Source of the DNA: Verrucomicrobiota bacterium
GTDB taxonomy: Bacteria; Verrucomicrobiota; Verrucomicrobiia; CAIQCK01
Reading direction: 5' to 3'
Assembly (NCBI GenBank): GCA_026397915.1
Contig: JAPLTX010000060.1
Span: 46,210-110,209, forward strand
Length of the DNA: 64,000 nucleotides
The notes under the pieces are model-generated. The model had not been told where the DNA came from and ran no database searches. It saw only the letters and a list, made by a program, of their open reading frames with translations. This document shows, piece after piece, positions 8,430 to 18,592 of the stretch. The number at the start of each line of letters is the position of its first letter. The first letter of the stretch is position 1. The position numbers and the translations under genes were made by a program.

Positions 8430-10160
8430 ATGCATCCAGAAAAGAACCCAAACCAGCGGCCATTGAAACCGACGGGAGAAAAACCACCGCCGGGAAAAAC
8501 TCCGCGTCTGGTCGCGCCCAAAACTGGCAAGCCGCGTGTGATTGCCAAACGGCGACAGCCACGCGTGGCGCGACGGCCGTTGCCGCCGGGTTTCAAACCG
8601 CGTTTCCCCGACGAGGTGGATTTCCTCACCGCGCAGAAGCCTTCTCCGAAATGGCGCACGCGATACTATGCGGCGGCCATTGCAATCCATGTCATGGCGC
8701 TGATCTTCCTCGGCTACAAGATGGTTTACGAGCCGATTATGAAGAAGCTTCCGCCTCCTGATTTGCCGGCGATGAAATTCGTTGGCGACGGGCTTAAATC
8801 CGTGGGGCCGGAAAACATCCCGGCACCGCCCGCGCCGCCTGATCATAGTCTCGACAAACTCGTGGACGTCGCGCCGCAGGTCGGCCCGACGCCTACCGTG
8901 CCTCGCGGTCTCACGGTGCCGACCCGTGCGCCGCGCACCACGGCAACGTTGCCGGTCATCGCGCTGTTCAATCCAAAAATCCCCGGCAACATCACCGCTG
9001 CGAGCGCTGTGCAAGGCGCGGCTGGCGCCAGCAACGATCCGTTCGTCGGCCGGCGCAGCGGTAGATCGCGCGGCGGAGCCGTGAGGCGTTACGGCGGCTC
9101 CGACGCCAGCGAAGCGGCGGTGATGAAGGCGCTGCGCTGGCTGAAGAAGAACCAAAACACCGGTCAGGCAGAGATGGGATCGTGGGGCGCCCAATACAAA
9201 GTCGCCATGACCGGCTTGGCGTTGATGGCGTTCTTCGGTCACGGCGAGACGCATGAGAGCCAGGAGTTCGAGCAAACCATCAAGGAGGCGCTTAATTTCC
9301 TGGCCACGCAGGCCGACCAGAGCCAGGCGCCCACCAGCGGCTACATCGGCACGGCCCGCTTTGAATACCAGCATCCGATTGCGGCCTACGCGATGTGCGA
9401 AGACTATGCGATCACACATTACGCGCCACTGAAGCCGGTCTGCGAAGCCGCCATCGCGCTCATTATCAACGCGCAGCGGCCCGACGGTTCTTGGGATTAC
9501 GATTACAACACCGGCCCCGGCGGCGTCTACAACCTCAAGAACCGTCCCAGCGGCGACAGCTCCATCAGCGCTTGGAACGTGCAGGCGCTCGTTGCCGCCA
9601 AGAACACCGGCCTGAAGATTTCCGGTCTCGATGAAGCGCTACGTCGCTCCCGCTCGTGGTTTCACTCCATCTACAGCCGCGAACAAGGTCGCTTCGGTTA
9701 CGCTGTGCCCGACCGCATGCACAGCGACGCCTTGGACGGCATCGGCGTGCTGTGCCTGCAACTGCTTGGCGACAGTGACGCCGCCGAAATAAAACAGACC
9801 CTGCCGAGATTGCTCGCGGTCGAAACCAAATTCCGTTCCGCCAACGCCAACTCCACTTACGGCTGGTATTACATCACGCAAGCCCTTTTCCACGCTGGCG
9901 GCCACTGGTGGGCCGAGTGGAATACGCGGTTGCGCGACCAACTGGTGGAGAACCAGGATTCTGATGGTTCATGGGGCAGTCCCGGCTCGGCCGCCTGGCA
10001 GGACAATATGACCACGAACAAAGTCCGGGGCAAAGACACCAAGGTTTATCACACGACGCTCATGTGTCTGTCGCTGGAGGTCTATTACCGTTTCCTGCCA
10101 ACCTTCAACGTCTTCACCGCGGCTCGTCAGGAAGCCCCGCCAACCGCTGCCGCGCGCTAG
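8430..10160 (+). CDS. Membrane-anchored terpenoid-cyclase/prenyltransferase-fold (alpha/alpha toroid) protein
   Basis: A 576-residue protein. The start taken is the ATG at 8430 (MHPEKNPNQ), because the upstream in-frame sequence is the antisense of the neighbouring gene. Residues 1-70 are basic and proline-rich. One transmembrane helix lies near residues 80-100 (YYAAAIAIHVMALIFLGYKM), followed by a Pro/Thr-rich linker. From about residue 230 there are repeats of the squalene-hopene cyclase/prenyltransferase alpha-alpha barrel type (ALRWLKKNQ, INAQRPDGSWDYDY, LVENQDSDGSWG). The cyclase DxDD acid motif was not seen, so this is probably a binding or structural toroid, not an active cyclase. Orientation suggests the domain faces the periplasm. 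Confidence 0.7.
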   Translation: MHPEKNPNQRPLKPTGEKPPPGKTPRLVAPKTGKPRVIAKRRQPRVARRPLPPGFKPRFPDEVDFLTAQKPSPKWRTRYYAAAIAIHVMALIFLGYKMVYEPIMKKLPPPDLPAMKFVGDGLKSVGPENIPAPPAPPDHSLDKLVDVAPQVGPTPTVPRGLTVPTRAPRTTATLPVIALFNPKIPGNITAASAVQGAAGASNDPFVGRRSGRSRGGAVRRYGGSDASEAAVMKALRWLKKNQNTGQAEMGSWGAQYKVAMTGLALMAFFGHGETHESQEFEQTIKEALNFLATQADQSQAPTSGYIGTARFEYQHPIAAYAMCEDYAITHYAPLKPVCEAAIALIINAQRPDGSWDYDYNTGPGGVYNLKNRPSGDSSISAWNVQALVAAKNTGLKISGLDEALRRSRSWFHSIYSREQGRFGYAVPDRMHSDALDGIGVLCLQLLGDSDAAEIKQTLPRLLAVETKFRSANANSTYGWYYITQALFHAGGHWWAEWNTRLRDQLVENQDSDGSWGSPGSAAWQDNMTTNKVRGKDTKVYHTTLMCLSLEVYYRFLPTFNVFTAARQEAPPTAAAR

Positions 10161-10175
10161 CGGCGGGGAGGATGC

Positions 10176-10796
10176 CTACTTGCCGGCGCCGGACGGAAGC
10201 TCGACGAACTTCACACCGGCCGGAGCTTCGAACATCGCCGGCGACACTTCTTCGTTCACCTGCACGTCGTTGTGTTCCACCGTTACCGACTGGCCTTGAG
10301 CTTCCAACGTCATGCGCATCGGGAAATTCTTCTCCGTCCACAGCCACACTTTGCCGGTGGTCGTCTGGCCGCCGGACTTGTCGCTGAAGCCGTAAATCTC
10401 GCACGCCTTGCCGCCGAGCTTTTCCTCGCCGGTCTTGGCTTTCTTCCATGTGTCGAGCTTGGAGAACACCTCAGTGTATTGCGCCAATTGATCCAGCATT
10501 TGCTGTTTCAAGGGCATCTTCATGCCCGTCGGGGTGCCCTCCTCGAAGATCAGCGCCGTGCCGCTCTTGATGACGATCACCTGTCGCTTGCCCTCCACCA
10601 CCGTCACGACGCGCATGTTATTCGGCTTGAGAAACCACAGTTCAGCCTCCACCTTCTGCCCCTTCGCCGGCGTGGCTGCGCCGATGGTCACCGTCTGCTT
10701 CCAATGGGCCGATTTGTAAGGCAACAGCGCGGGCGCTTCCGCTTGCGCGTTCCACCAGCCGACCAGACAAAAACCGATAATCGCAAATAATCTCAT
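10176..10796 (-). CDS. LolA-like / DUF2092-type periplasmic protein
   Basis: A 206-residue protein with a signal peptide (MRLFAIIGFCLVGWWNAQA). The mature part has the one-sided beta-sheet pattern of LolA-type lipoprotein carriers: an early strand KSAHWKQTVTIG, then AELWFLKPNNMRVVT, KSGTALIFEEG, and a late strand KVWLWTEKNFPMRMTLEA. It probably binds a lipid or lipoprotein in the periplasm, but no lolCDE genes are nearby, so a true LolA role is not established. It converges on the toroid gene with a 15-bp gap and is divergent from the RND operon. Confidence 0.6.
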   Translation of the reverse strand: MRLFAIIGFCLVGWWNAQAEAPALLPYKSAHWKQTVTIGAATPAKGQKVEAELWFLKPNNMRVVTVVEGKRQVIVIKSGTALIFEEGTPTGMKMPLKQQMLDQLAQYTEVFSKLDTWKKAKTGEEKLGGKACEIYGFSDKSGGQTTTGKVWLWTEKNFPMRMTLEAQGQSVTVEHNDVQVNEEVSPAMFEAPAGVKFVELPSGAGK

Positions 10797-10942
10797 GGTT
10801 CAATCCTCATCAATAGGTTTTCAGACGGCGTTCTCCTCTATCAATAGCGCGTCCGCAAGACAAGTCTTTCTCTGGCCCCGCGCGGGGACAAGGACGAGTG
10901 TGCGGCTCATCCGTTGTTTTCATGTCTCCACAAAAACCTCGA

Positions 10943-10972
10943 TTGCTTCAAGCTGACGATGTCTGGTATGAT
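10943..10972 (+). promoter_or_regulatory. Candidate sigma70 promoter of the RND operon
   Basis: TTGCTT at 10943-10948 and TATGAT at 10967-10972 with an 18-bp spacer. The predicted transcript would begin about 10 nt before the ATG at 10990, giving a very short leader without a clear Shine-Dalgarno sequence. Confidence 0.45.
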
Positions 10973-10989
10973 ACGACGCAGAACCGACC

Positions 10990-12210
10990 ATGACCCACCT
11001 ACCGAGAATGGTTTGGACCAAGGAGTGCACAGCGAACGTTTCGACGTTTCTTGAGAAACGATTCGGTATGTTCCTTTCAGGAACCGCGCTCTGTCTGGTT
11101 TTTGTCACGAGTTGCAAACCGAAGATTCCGCCGCCGGGTCCGCCGGAGGTGCAGGTTGTCGCGGTGGTGCAGAAAGATGTCCCTTATTATAGGGAGTGGG
11201 TCGGATCGTGCGACGGGTCGTCCAACGCGGTGATTCGCGCGCAGGTTTCCGGGTATGTGTGGCACCAGGACTACCAGGAAGGCCGCTTGGTGAAGACAGG
11301 GGACCTGTTGTTCCAGATTGATCCGCGGCCGTTTGAGGCAGTGCTCAATCAGGCCAAGGCCAACCTCGCCCAAGCCGAGGCGCAGCAGGGTAAAACCGAG
11401 CTTGACGTGAAGCGTTACACGCCGCTGGTGAAAGAACAGGCCATCAGCCAGCAGGAACTGGACGACGCCGTCCAAGCGAATCTGGCGGCCAAGGCTCAGG
11501 TGCTGGCGGCAAAAGCGACCGTTCAACAAGCGCAACTGAACCTGGATTTCACAAAGATGATCTCGCCCATCAGCGGCATCGCCGGCATCTCCAAGGTGGG
11601 CGTGGGCGACTTGGTCTCACCCAACAGCGGCGATTTGGCGACGGTGTCTACCGTGAACCCAATCAAAGTGAATTTTTTCCTGAGCGAACAGGAATACCTC
11701 TATACGGTGAAGCACTCCGCTGTCACCGGCTGGGGCAAAGGCGGGCCAGGCCCCGACCTCGAACTGTTGCTGGCCGATGGAAGCACGTATGCCCAAAAAG
11801 GCCTGATCAGCGCGGTGGATCGGCAGGTGGACGACAAGACCGGCACGATCCATATTGCGGCCCTGTTTCCAAATCCTGACACGATTCTCCGACCTGGTTT
11901 GTTTGTGCGCGTGCGGGCGCTGGTCGGCACACACCGCGACGCGCTGGTAATCCCGCAACGCGCGGTGAGCGAATTGCAGGGCAAGTATCAGGTGGCTGTG
12001 GTGGAGGCCGGCAACAAAGTTTCCGTCCGGTCCGTGAAGGCTGGCGAGCGTATCGGTCCTGACTGGGTGATCGAGGATGGGTTGAAACCCGGCGAACAGG
12101 TTGTGGCAGAAGGTGTGCAGAAAGCACGTGATGGGCTGACGGTTGTTCCAAAACCGTTCGCCGCCGTCACCGACCAGCCTCCCGCCGAGGCGAAGCCCCA
12201 AACCAAGTAG
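10990..12210 (+). CDS. RND efflux periplasmic adaptor (MFP/AcrA-like) lipoprotein
   Basis: A 406-residue protein with a lipobox (VFVTSC near residue 42), so it is probably an inner-membrane lipoprotein facing the periplasm. The order of segments is that of MexA/AcrA: a lipoyl half-motif (SGYVWHQDYQEGRLVKTGDLLFQID), a coiled-coil hairpin (about residues 115-180, NLAQAEAQQGKTELDVKRYT), the second lipoyl half (MISPISGIAGISKVGVGDLV), then beta-barrel and membrane-proximal domains. It would bridge the inner-membrane pump to the outer-membrane channel. It is 6 bp from the first pump gene, so they are co-transcribed. An internal ATG at 11068 would also keep the lipobox but leaves a short n-region. 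Confidence 0.92.
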   Translation: MTHLPRMVWTKECTANVSTFLEKRFGMFLSGTALCLVFVTSCKPKIPPPGPPEVQVVAVVQKDVPYYREWVGSCDGSSNAVIRAQVSGYVWHQDYQEGRLVKTGDLLFQIDPRPFEAVLNQAKANLAQAEAQQGKTELDVKRYTPLVKEQAISQQELDDAVQANLAAKAQVLAAKATVQQAQLNLDFTKMISPISGIAGISKVGVGDLVSPNSGDLATVSTVNPIKVNFFLSEQEYLYTVKHSAVTGWGKGGPGPDLELLLADGSTYAQKGLISAVDRQVDDKTGTIHIAALFPNPDTILRPGLFVRVRALVGTHRDALVIPQRAVSELQGKYQVAVVEAGNKVSVRSVKAGERIGPDWVIEDGLKPGEQVVAEGVQKARDGLTVVPKPFAAVTDQPPAEAKPQTK

Positions 12211-12216
12211 GCCGTC

Positions 12217-15200
12217 ATGGCCAAATTCTTCATCAACCGGCCAATTGTGGCCATGGTGATCTCGATCATCATGGTCATTGTCGGCTTGGTGGCCATGCTC
12301 GGCCTGCCGGTCGCACAATTTCCCAGCATTGTCCCACCGGAAATCCAGGTCCAGACGACGTTCCTCGGCGCGGACGCGCTGACGGTGGAGCAGTCGGTGG
12401 CCACTCCGCTGGAGCAGCAGATCAACGGCGTGGACAACATGCTCTACATGTATTCCATCAACGCCAACAACGGCCAGATGACATTGCGCGTGGCCTTCGA
12501 CGTGACCACCGACCCGAACGTGGATCAAGTGCTCACCCAGATGCGCCAGTCGCAGGCGGTGACGCAGTTACCGCAGAGCGTCCGGCGCTACGGCATCACC
12601 AACCCGAAGTCGCTCAGCAGCCCGCTGATGCTAATCACGCTTTACTCGCCCAAGCGCACCTACGACGCAACGTTCCTCGCCAACTACGCCTATATTAATA
12701 TTAACGACCCACTGTCGCGCACGCCAGGTGTCGGCCAAGTGCAAATCTTCGGCGCGGGCCAATATGCAATGCGTCTCTGGCTACAGCCGGACAAGCTCGC
12801 CAAGCTCGGCATCACCGTCCCGGAAATCTCCAACGCGCTCAACCAGCAGAACAAAGTCAATCCCGTCGGCCAGATCGGCGCCGAGCCGTCGCCGGCCGGA
12901 CAGGCATTCACCTACACGCTGCGCGCGCAAGGCCGGCTGGTGAGCGAGGAGGAATTCGAGAACATCGTCCTCCGCGCCACGCCGGACGGTTCCATTGTGC
13001 GCCTGAAGGATGTCGCGCGGGTCGAGTTGGGCGCGCAAGTCTATAACATCATCGGCCGGATGAACGGCGCGCCCGCAGCGATCCTGGCGGTCTATCAATT
13101 ACCAGGCTCCAACGCCATCGAGGCGGCGCGCGGCGTGCGCAAACTCATGGACGAAGTGAAACGGCGGTTTCCGGCCGACCTCGACTACCAGGTTTCACTC
13201 GACACCACCCTCGCCGTCACGGAAGGCATCCGGGAAATCGCCGACACTCTCTGGCAGGCCGTGCTGCTGGTCATCCTGGTCGTGTTCGTCTTCCTCCAAG
13301 GCTGGCGCGCGACGCTCATTCCGCTCATCGCCGTGCCCGTCTCGTTGATCGGCACGTTTGCGGTCTTTCCGCTCATCGGATTCTCCATCAACACGCTGTC
13401 GCTCTTCGGACTGGTGCTCGCCATCGGGCTGGTCGTGGATGACGCCATCGTCGTCGTCGAAGCGGTGGAACATCATATCGAGGAAGGTCTGTCTCCGCGC
13501 GACGCCACGATCAAGGCGATGGAAGAGGTCTCCGGGCCGGTCATCGCCATTGCGCTGATTTTGTTCGCGGTGTTCGTGCCGACGGCGTTCATTCCTGGCA
13601 TCACCGGCCGGCTCTACCAGCAATTCGCGGTCACCATCGCCGTCTCGATGCTGATCTCCGCTTTCAACGCGCTGTCGCTCAGCCCGGCGCTGGCGGCGAT
13701 GCTGTTGCGGCCGCGCAAGGAGCCGCGCGGGCTAGCCCGCTGGTTCTTCGGCGGATTCAACCGATGGTTCACACGTGCGCGCGACGGCTACGTGAACGTC
13801 TGCGGTCTGCTGATCCGGAAAATTGGGCGGAGCTTGTTCTTTCTCGTCGCAGTTGTCGCGGCGGCGGGTTTCCTCGGCATGAAGCTTCCAGCCGGTTTCC
13901 TGCCGGAAGAAGACCAGGGCTACTTCTACCTCGACATCCAGTTGCCCGAAGCCGCCTCACTCCAGCGGCTGGACGCAGTCTGCAAGAAAGTCGAAGCCAT
14001 CCTGCGGCAGACGCCCGGCGTGGACGTGTTCAACACGATCGTCGGCTACAGCATCCTCAACCAGGTCAACACCACCTACAACGGCTACTTCTCCGTCACG
14101 TTGAAGCCGTGGCACGAGCGCAGGAAGCCGGAGGAGAAATACGCCGCCATCGTCGCTCACGTGAACCGCGAACTGGCCCGACTGCCCGACGCGCAGGCGT
14201 TCGCGTTCTCGCCGCCGGCGATTCCGGGCATCGGTGTATCGGGCGGGCTGACGTTCATGCTGGAGGATCGTGCCGACAAAGGGCTGGATTATCTGGCCGA
14301 GAACACGAAGAAGTTTCTGGCCGCCGCGCGCCAGCGGCCGGAGTTTGCGTCGGTGACGACGTCGTTTTCCTCGTCGGTGCCGCAAGTCTTCGCCAGCGTG
14401 GACCGCGACAAGGTCGTCAAGCAGGGCGTGAAGCTCGGCGACGTTTACCAAACATTGCAGGCGTTCATGGGCGGACCGTTTGTGAACTACTTCAACCGCT
14501 TCGGCCGCCAGTGGCAGGTCTATGTGCTGGCCGATGCCCAGTATCGCACGCGCGCGGAGAATCTTGGCCAGTTTTACGTCCGCAACGCGAGCAACCAGAT
14601 GGTGCCGCTCTCCGCGTTGGTCACCGTCGAGCGCGCGACAGGGCCGGAGTTCACTGTCCGCTACAACGAGTATCGCACCGCGCAGATCAACGTCATCCAG
14701 GCGCCAGGCTACAGTTCGGGCCAGGCAATGGCGGCGCTGGAACAGGTGTTTCGCGAAACGATGCCGTCGGACATGGGCTACGACTACCTCGGCATGTCCT
14801 TCCAGCAAAAAGTCGCCGCCGAAGGCGTGCCGCCCTCGGTCATTTTTGGCGTATCGCTGCTGTTTGTGTTTTTGATCCTGGCGGCGCAATACGAGAGCTG
14901 GTCGCTGCCGTTCAGCGTGTTGCTCGGCACGCCGGTGGCCGTGTTCGGGGCGTTTGCGGCGCTGATGAGCCGGCAGATGGAAAACAACGTTTATGCGCAG
15001 ATCGGCCTCGTCATGCTAATCGGCCTGGCGGCGAAAAACGCGATCCTGATCGTCGAGTTCGCCAAGTCGAGGTTCGAGGCCGGCAAGCCGCTCGCCGACG
15101 CCGCGTTGGACGGCGCTCGGCTGCGCTTGAGGCCGATCCTGATGACGGCCTTTGCGTTTATCTTGGGCACCGTGCCGCTGGCCATCGCGTCCGGTTCCGG

Positions 15201-15390
15201 CGCGGTCTCACGGCAGATTCTAGGAACGGTTGTGATCGGCGGGATGCTCGCGGCGACGCTGATCGCCGTATTCCTTATCCCGGTGACTTTCTACGTGGTT
15301 GAGAAACTCGCGCACCGTCCGTCGCCGGCATCTGCCGCGCCGCCGGGCTTGCCGGATTTGCCGGCTGGTGGCGCGCAGATGAACGTTTGA
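12217..15390 (+). CDS. RND efflux pump, HAE1 (AcrB-like) inner-membrane permease, first copy
   Basis: A 1057-residue protein with the 12-helix RND architecture: helix 1 at the N-terminus (FFINRPIVAMVISIIMVIVG), a large periplasmic porter loop, helices 2-6, a second porter loop and helices 7-12. The proton-relay residues are present: Asp408-Asp409 in GLVVDDAIVVVEAVEHH and Lys940 in GLAAKNAILIVEFAK. It should export hydrophobic or amphipathic compounds using the proton gradient. It is followed 23 bp later by a clearly paralogous pump, an arrangement also seen in mdtBC, where the two subunits form a mixed trimer. Substrate cannot be predicted. Confidence 0.95.
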   Translation: MAKFFINRPIVAMVISIIMVIVGLVAMLGLPVAQFPSIVPPEIQVQTTFLGADALTVEQSVATPLEQQINGVDNMLYMYSINANNGQMTLRVAFDVTTDPNVDQVLTQMRQSQAVTQLPQSVRRYGITNPKSLSSPLMLITLYSPKRTYDATFLANYAYININDPLSRTPGVGQVQIFGAGQYAMRLWLQPDKLAKLGITVPEISNALNQQNKVNPVGQIGAEPSPAGQAFTYTLRAQGRLVSEEEFENIVLRATPDGSIVRLKDVARVELGAQVYNIIGRMNGAPAAILAVYQLPGSNAIEAARGVRKLMDEVKRRFPADLDYQVSLDTTLAVTEGIREIADTLWQAVLLVILVVFVFLQGWRATLIPLIAVPVSLIGTFAVFPLIGFSINTLSLFGLVLAIGLVVDDAIVVVEAVEHHIEEGLSPRDATIKAMEEVSGPVIAIALILFAVFVPTAFIPGITGRLYQQFAVTIAVSMLISAFNALSLSPALAAMLLRPRKEPRGLARWFFGGFNRWFTRARDGYVNVCGLLIRKIGRSLFFLVAVVAAAGFLGMKLPAGFLPEEDQGYFYLDIQLPEAASLQRLDAVCKKVEAILRQTPGVDVFNTIVGYSILNQVNTTYNGYFSVTLKPWHERRKPEEKYAAIVAHVNRELARLPDAQAFAFSPPAIPGIGVSGGLTFMLEDRADKGLDYLAENTKKFLAAARQRPEFASVTTSFSSSVPQVFASVDRDKVVKQGVKLGDVYQTLQAFMGGPFVNYFNRFGRQWQVYVLADAQYRTRAENLGQFYVRNASNQMVPLSALVTVERATGPEFTVRYNEYRTAQINVIQAPGYSSGQAMAALEQVFRETMPSDMGYDYLGMSFQQKVAAEGVPPSVIFGVSLLFVFLILAAQYESWSLPFSVLLGTPVAVFGAFAALMSRQMENNVYAQIGLVMLIGLAAKNAILIVEFAKSRFEAGKPLADAALDGARLRLRPILMTAFAFILGTVPLAIASGSGAVSRQILGTVVIGGMLAATLIAVFLIPVTFYVVEKLAHRPSPASAAPPGLPDLPAGGAQMNV

Positions 15391-15413
15391 TGATTACGGA
15401 GATCTGAACTGTC

Positions 15414-18400
15414 ATGTGCAGGTTTTTTATCAACCGGCCAATCGTAGCGATGGTAATCGCCATCGTGACGGTCATCGTCGGCGTCGTGGCAATGCTAAGC
15501 CTTCCCATCGCGCAGTTCCCGGACATCGTCCCGCCGGAAATCCTCCTTCAGGGCACCTATGTCGGCGCGGACGCGCTGACCGTCGAGGAGTCCGTCGCCA
15601 CGCCCATTGAGCAGCAGATGAGCGGCGTGGACAACATGAACTACATGTATTCGGTCAACGCCAACAACGGCCAGATGACATTGCGCGTGAACTTCGACGT
15701 GAAGACCGACCCGAACACCGACCAAGTGCTCACGCAGATGCGCCTCGGCCAGGCCGAGTCCCAGCTTCCGACGGACGTGAACAACTACGGCATCACCGTT
15801 CGCAAATCCACCAGCAGTCCGCTGCTGATCTTCGCGCTCTATTCACCCAAGGGCACCTACGACGAGATCTTCACCGCCAACTACGCCTATATTAATATCA
15901 ACGATCCGCTCTCGCGCGTTCCGGGCGTCGGCCAGATCCAAATCTACGGCGCGGGCCAATATGCGATGCGGCTTTGGGTAAAACCCGACCAGTTGGCAAA
16001 ACTCGGCGTCACCGTCAACGAGATCGTGGACGCGCTGAACGCCCAGAACGCGGTGAATCCTTCCGGCCAGATCGGCGCGGAACCGGCGCCGCGCGGTCAG
16101 GAGTTTACCTACGCGGTGCGCGCGCAGGGCCGGCTCGTAAACGAGGAAGAGTTCGCTCAGATCGTCATTCGCGCCAACCCCGACGGGTCGTTGCTGCGCG
16201 TGAAGGACGTGGCTCGCGTCGAACTGGGCGCGCAGAGCTACAACATCAAGGGACTGTTCAACGGCAAGCCCGGGGCAATCATCTGCGTCTATCAACTGCC
16301 CGGCTCCAACGCGATTGACACGGCCAACCGCGTCAAGAAGATGATGGCGGAATGGAGCGGACATTTCCCGAAGGACCTCGAATACGCCGTCGCCCTCGAC
16401 ACGACCGAGGCGGTGACCGAAGGCATTAAGGAAATCATCCACACGCTTTTGGAGGCGCTCGTGCTCGTTATTATAGTGGTGTTCATATTCCTCCAAGGCT
16501 GGCGCGCGACCCTCATCCCGCTGCTGGCGGTGCCTGTCTCGCTGGTTGGCACGTTCGCGGTGTTTCCGCTGATGGGGTTCTCGATCAACACGCTCTCGTT
16601 GTTCGGCTTGGTGCTGGCGATCGGGCTGGTGGTGGATGACGCCATCGTCGTCGTCGAAGCCGTCGAGCACCACATCGAACACGGCCTGTCGCCGAAGGAA
16701 GCCACGCTCAAGGCGATGGAACAAGTTTCCGGCCCGGTGGTCGCTATCGCGCTTATTCTGGCGGCAGTGTTCATTCCGACGGCGTTCATTCCCGGCATCA
16801 CGGGCCGGCTTTACCAGCAGTTCGCCATCACCATCGCCATCTCGGTCTTGCTCTCCGCGTTCAACGCTCTGTCGCTCAGCCCGGCGTTGTCGGCACTGCT
16901 GCTGCGGCCGAAGAAAAAGTCGGGCGGACCGCTCCAGAAGTTCTACAACGTCTTCAACCGCGTCTTTGGGCGAACGACCGACGGTTACGTCGGCATGTGC
17001 GGCGTGTTGGTCCGCAAGACTTCCATCGGCCTCCTGTTTCTGTTGCTTGTGTCGCTGACCGCGGGATGGTTTGGGAACAAAGTGCCCACCAGTTTCCTGC
17101 CGGAGGAAGACATGGGTTACGTCTATGGAGGCATCCAGTTGCCGAACGCCGCCTCGCTCCAGCGCACGGCCGAGGCGTGCCGCAAAGCGGACGAGATCAT
17201 CCGCAGCGTCCCCGGCGTGGAGTATTGCACCACCGTGGTCGGCTACAGCATGTTGAGCAGCGTAGCCAACACTTACAGCGGGTTCTTCTTCATCAGGCTG
17301 AAACCGTGGGCGGAACGCAAGAGCGTGATGGAACAGTATCGGGTCATTCTGTTCCGGTTGAACCGCGCTTTGCAAAAAGTGCCTGATGGCTTCGGATTCG
17401 CATTTCCGCCGCCGGCGATTCCCGGCGTCGGCACCTCCGGCGGCGTAACGTTCCTGTTGGAAGACCGCTCCGGCCGCGACATCGAGTTCCTGGCGGCCAA
17501 CGTGAACAAGTTCACCGCCGCCGCGCGCCAGCGGCCGGAGTTGGCCAACGTGATGACCACGTTCCTGCCGGCGGTGCCGCAGGTCTTCGCGAAAGTGGAC
17601 CGCGACAAGGTGCTCAAACAGGGCGTCAACCTGAGCGATGTGTATCAGACGCTGCAATGCTTCATGGGCGGCACATTCGTGAACTACTTCAACCGCTTTG
17701 GCCGGCAATGGCAGCTTTATGTGCAGGCCGAGGGCGATTACCGCACGCGCGCCGAGGACGTCGGCCAATTCTACGTGCGTAACAGCGCCACCAACATGGT
17801 GCCGCTCTCGGCAGTGACAACGCTGGAGACGCGCGCCGGCCCGGAGTTCACGCTGCGCTACAACCTTTATCGTTGCGCGCAGTTCAACGTGACGGCCAAG
17901 CCCGGCTTCAGTTCCGCGCAGGCGATGAAGGCGCTGGAGGAAGTGTTCGAGACGACCATGCCGCGCGAGATGGGCTACGACTACCTCGGCATGTCCTACC
18001 AGGAGAAGAAAGCGCAGGAGGGCATTTCGCCAGTGGCCATCTTCAGCCTGTCACTGCTGTTTGTGTTCCTGATTCTGGCGGCACAATACGAAAGCTGGTC
18101 GCTGCCGTTCAGCGTGCTGCTCGGCACGCCCATCGCGGTGTTCGGCGCGTTCGCCGGACTGATGGTGCGGCAGATGGAGAACAACATTTATGCTCAGATC
18201 GGTCTGGTAATGCTCATCGGCCTCGCTGCCAAGAACGCCATTCTCATCGTCGAGTTCGCCAAGATGGAATACGAAAGCGGCAAGAGCATCGCGGACGCCG
18301 CGCTGGCCGGCGCGCGCCTGCGGTTGCGGCCGATCCTGATGACCTCGTTCGCGTTCATCCTCGGCTGCGTGCCGCTGGCCATCGCGTCCGGCTCCGGCGC

Positions 18401-18566
18401 CATCGCCCGGCAGGTGATGGGCACGGTGGTCATCGGCGGCATGCTGGCCGCGACGGGGATCGCCATCTTCCTGATTCCCGTGACGTTCTACGTGATCGAG
18501 AAATGGAGCGGGAAACAGCACGTTGCCCCCGAAACGCCAAAGCTCGCGCCGGAAGGCACGAAGTGA
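15414..18566 (+). CDS. RND efflux pump, HAE1 (AcrB-like) inner-membrane permease, second copy
   Basis: A 1050-residue protein, strongly similar to the preceding pump along its whole length (for example AYININDPLSR, GAGQYAMRLW and IGLVVDDAIVVVEAVEHHIE recur in both). Its proton-relay residues are also intact (Asp408-Asp409, and Lys in AAKNAILIVEFAK), so it is not an obviously inactive partner. The porter loops differ most, which is where substrate choice is made. It shares the single adaptor upstream and the single outer-membrane channel that starts 26 bp downstream. Whether it forms homotrimers or heterotrimers with the first copy cannot be told from the sequence. Confidence 0.95.
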   Translation: MCRFFINRPIVAMVIAIVTVIVGVVAMLSLPIAQFPDIVPPEILLQGTYVGADALTVEESVATPIEQQMSGVDNMNYMYSVNANNGQMTLRVNFDVKTDPNTDQVLTQMRLGQAESQLPTDVNNYGITVRKSTSSPLLIFALYSPKGTYDEIFTANYAYININDPLSRVPGVGQIQIYGAGQYAMRLWVKPDQLAKLGVTVNEIVDALNAQNAVNPSGQIGAEPAPRGQEFTYAVRAQGRLVNEEEFAQIVIRANPDGSLLRVKDVARVELGAQSYNIKGLFNGKPGAIICVYQLPGSNAIDTANRVKKMMAEWSGHFPKDLEYAVALDTTEAVTEGIKEIIHTLLEALVLVIIVVFIFLQGWRATLIPLLAVPVSLVGTFAVFPLMGFSINTLSLFGLVLAIGLVVDDAIVVVEAVEHHIEHGLSPKEATLKAMEQVSGPVVAIALILAAVFIPTAFIPGITGRLYQQFAITIAISVLLSAFNALSLSPALSALLLRPKKKSGGPLQKFYNVFNRVFGRTTDGYVGMCGVLVRKTSIGLLFLLLVSLTAGWFGNKVPTSFLPEEDMGYVYGGIQLPNAASLQRTAEACRKADEIIRSVPGVEYCTTVVGYSMLSSVANTYSGFFFIRLKPWAERKSVMEQYRVILFRLNRALQKVPDGFGFAFPPPAIPGVGTSGGVTFLLEDRSGRDIEFLAANVNKFTAAARQRPELANVMTTFLPAVPQVFAKVDRDKVLKQGVNLSDVYQTLQCFMGGTFVNYFNRFGRQWQLYVQAEGDYRTRAEDVGQFYVRNSATNMVPLSAVTTLETRAGPEFTLRYNLYRCAQFNVTAKPGFSSAQAMKALEEVFETTMPREMGYDYLGMSYQEKKAQEGISPVAIFSLSLLFVFLILAAQYESWSLPFSVLLGTPIAVFGAFAGLMVRQMENNIYAQIGLVMLIGLAAKNAILIVEFAKMEYESGKSIADAALAGARLRLRPILMTSFAFILGCVPLAIASGSGAIARQVMGTVVIGGMLAATGIAIFLIPVTFYVIEKWSGKQHVAPETPKLAPEGTK

Positions 18567-18592
18567 TTGAATCACGAACAACCAACGGGACC

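Noticed and set aside
13764..15302. 512-codon plus-strand open frame inside the first RND pump gene
   Set aside because: Alternative frame of the pump gene; Arg/Gly-rich translation and no start site of its own.
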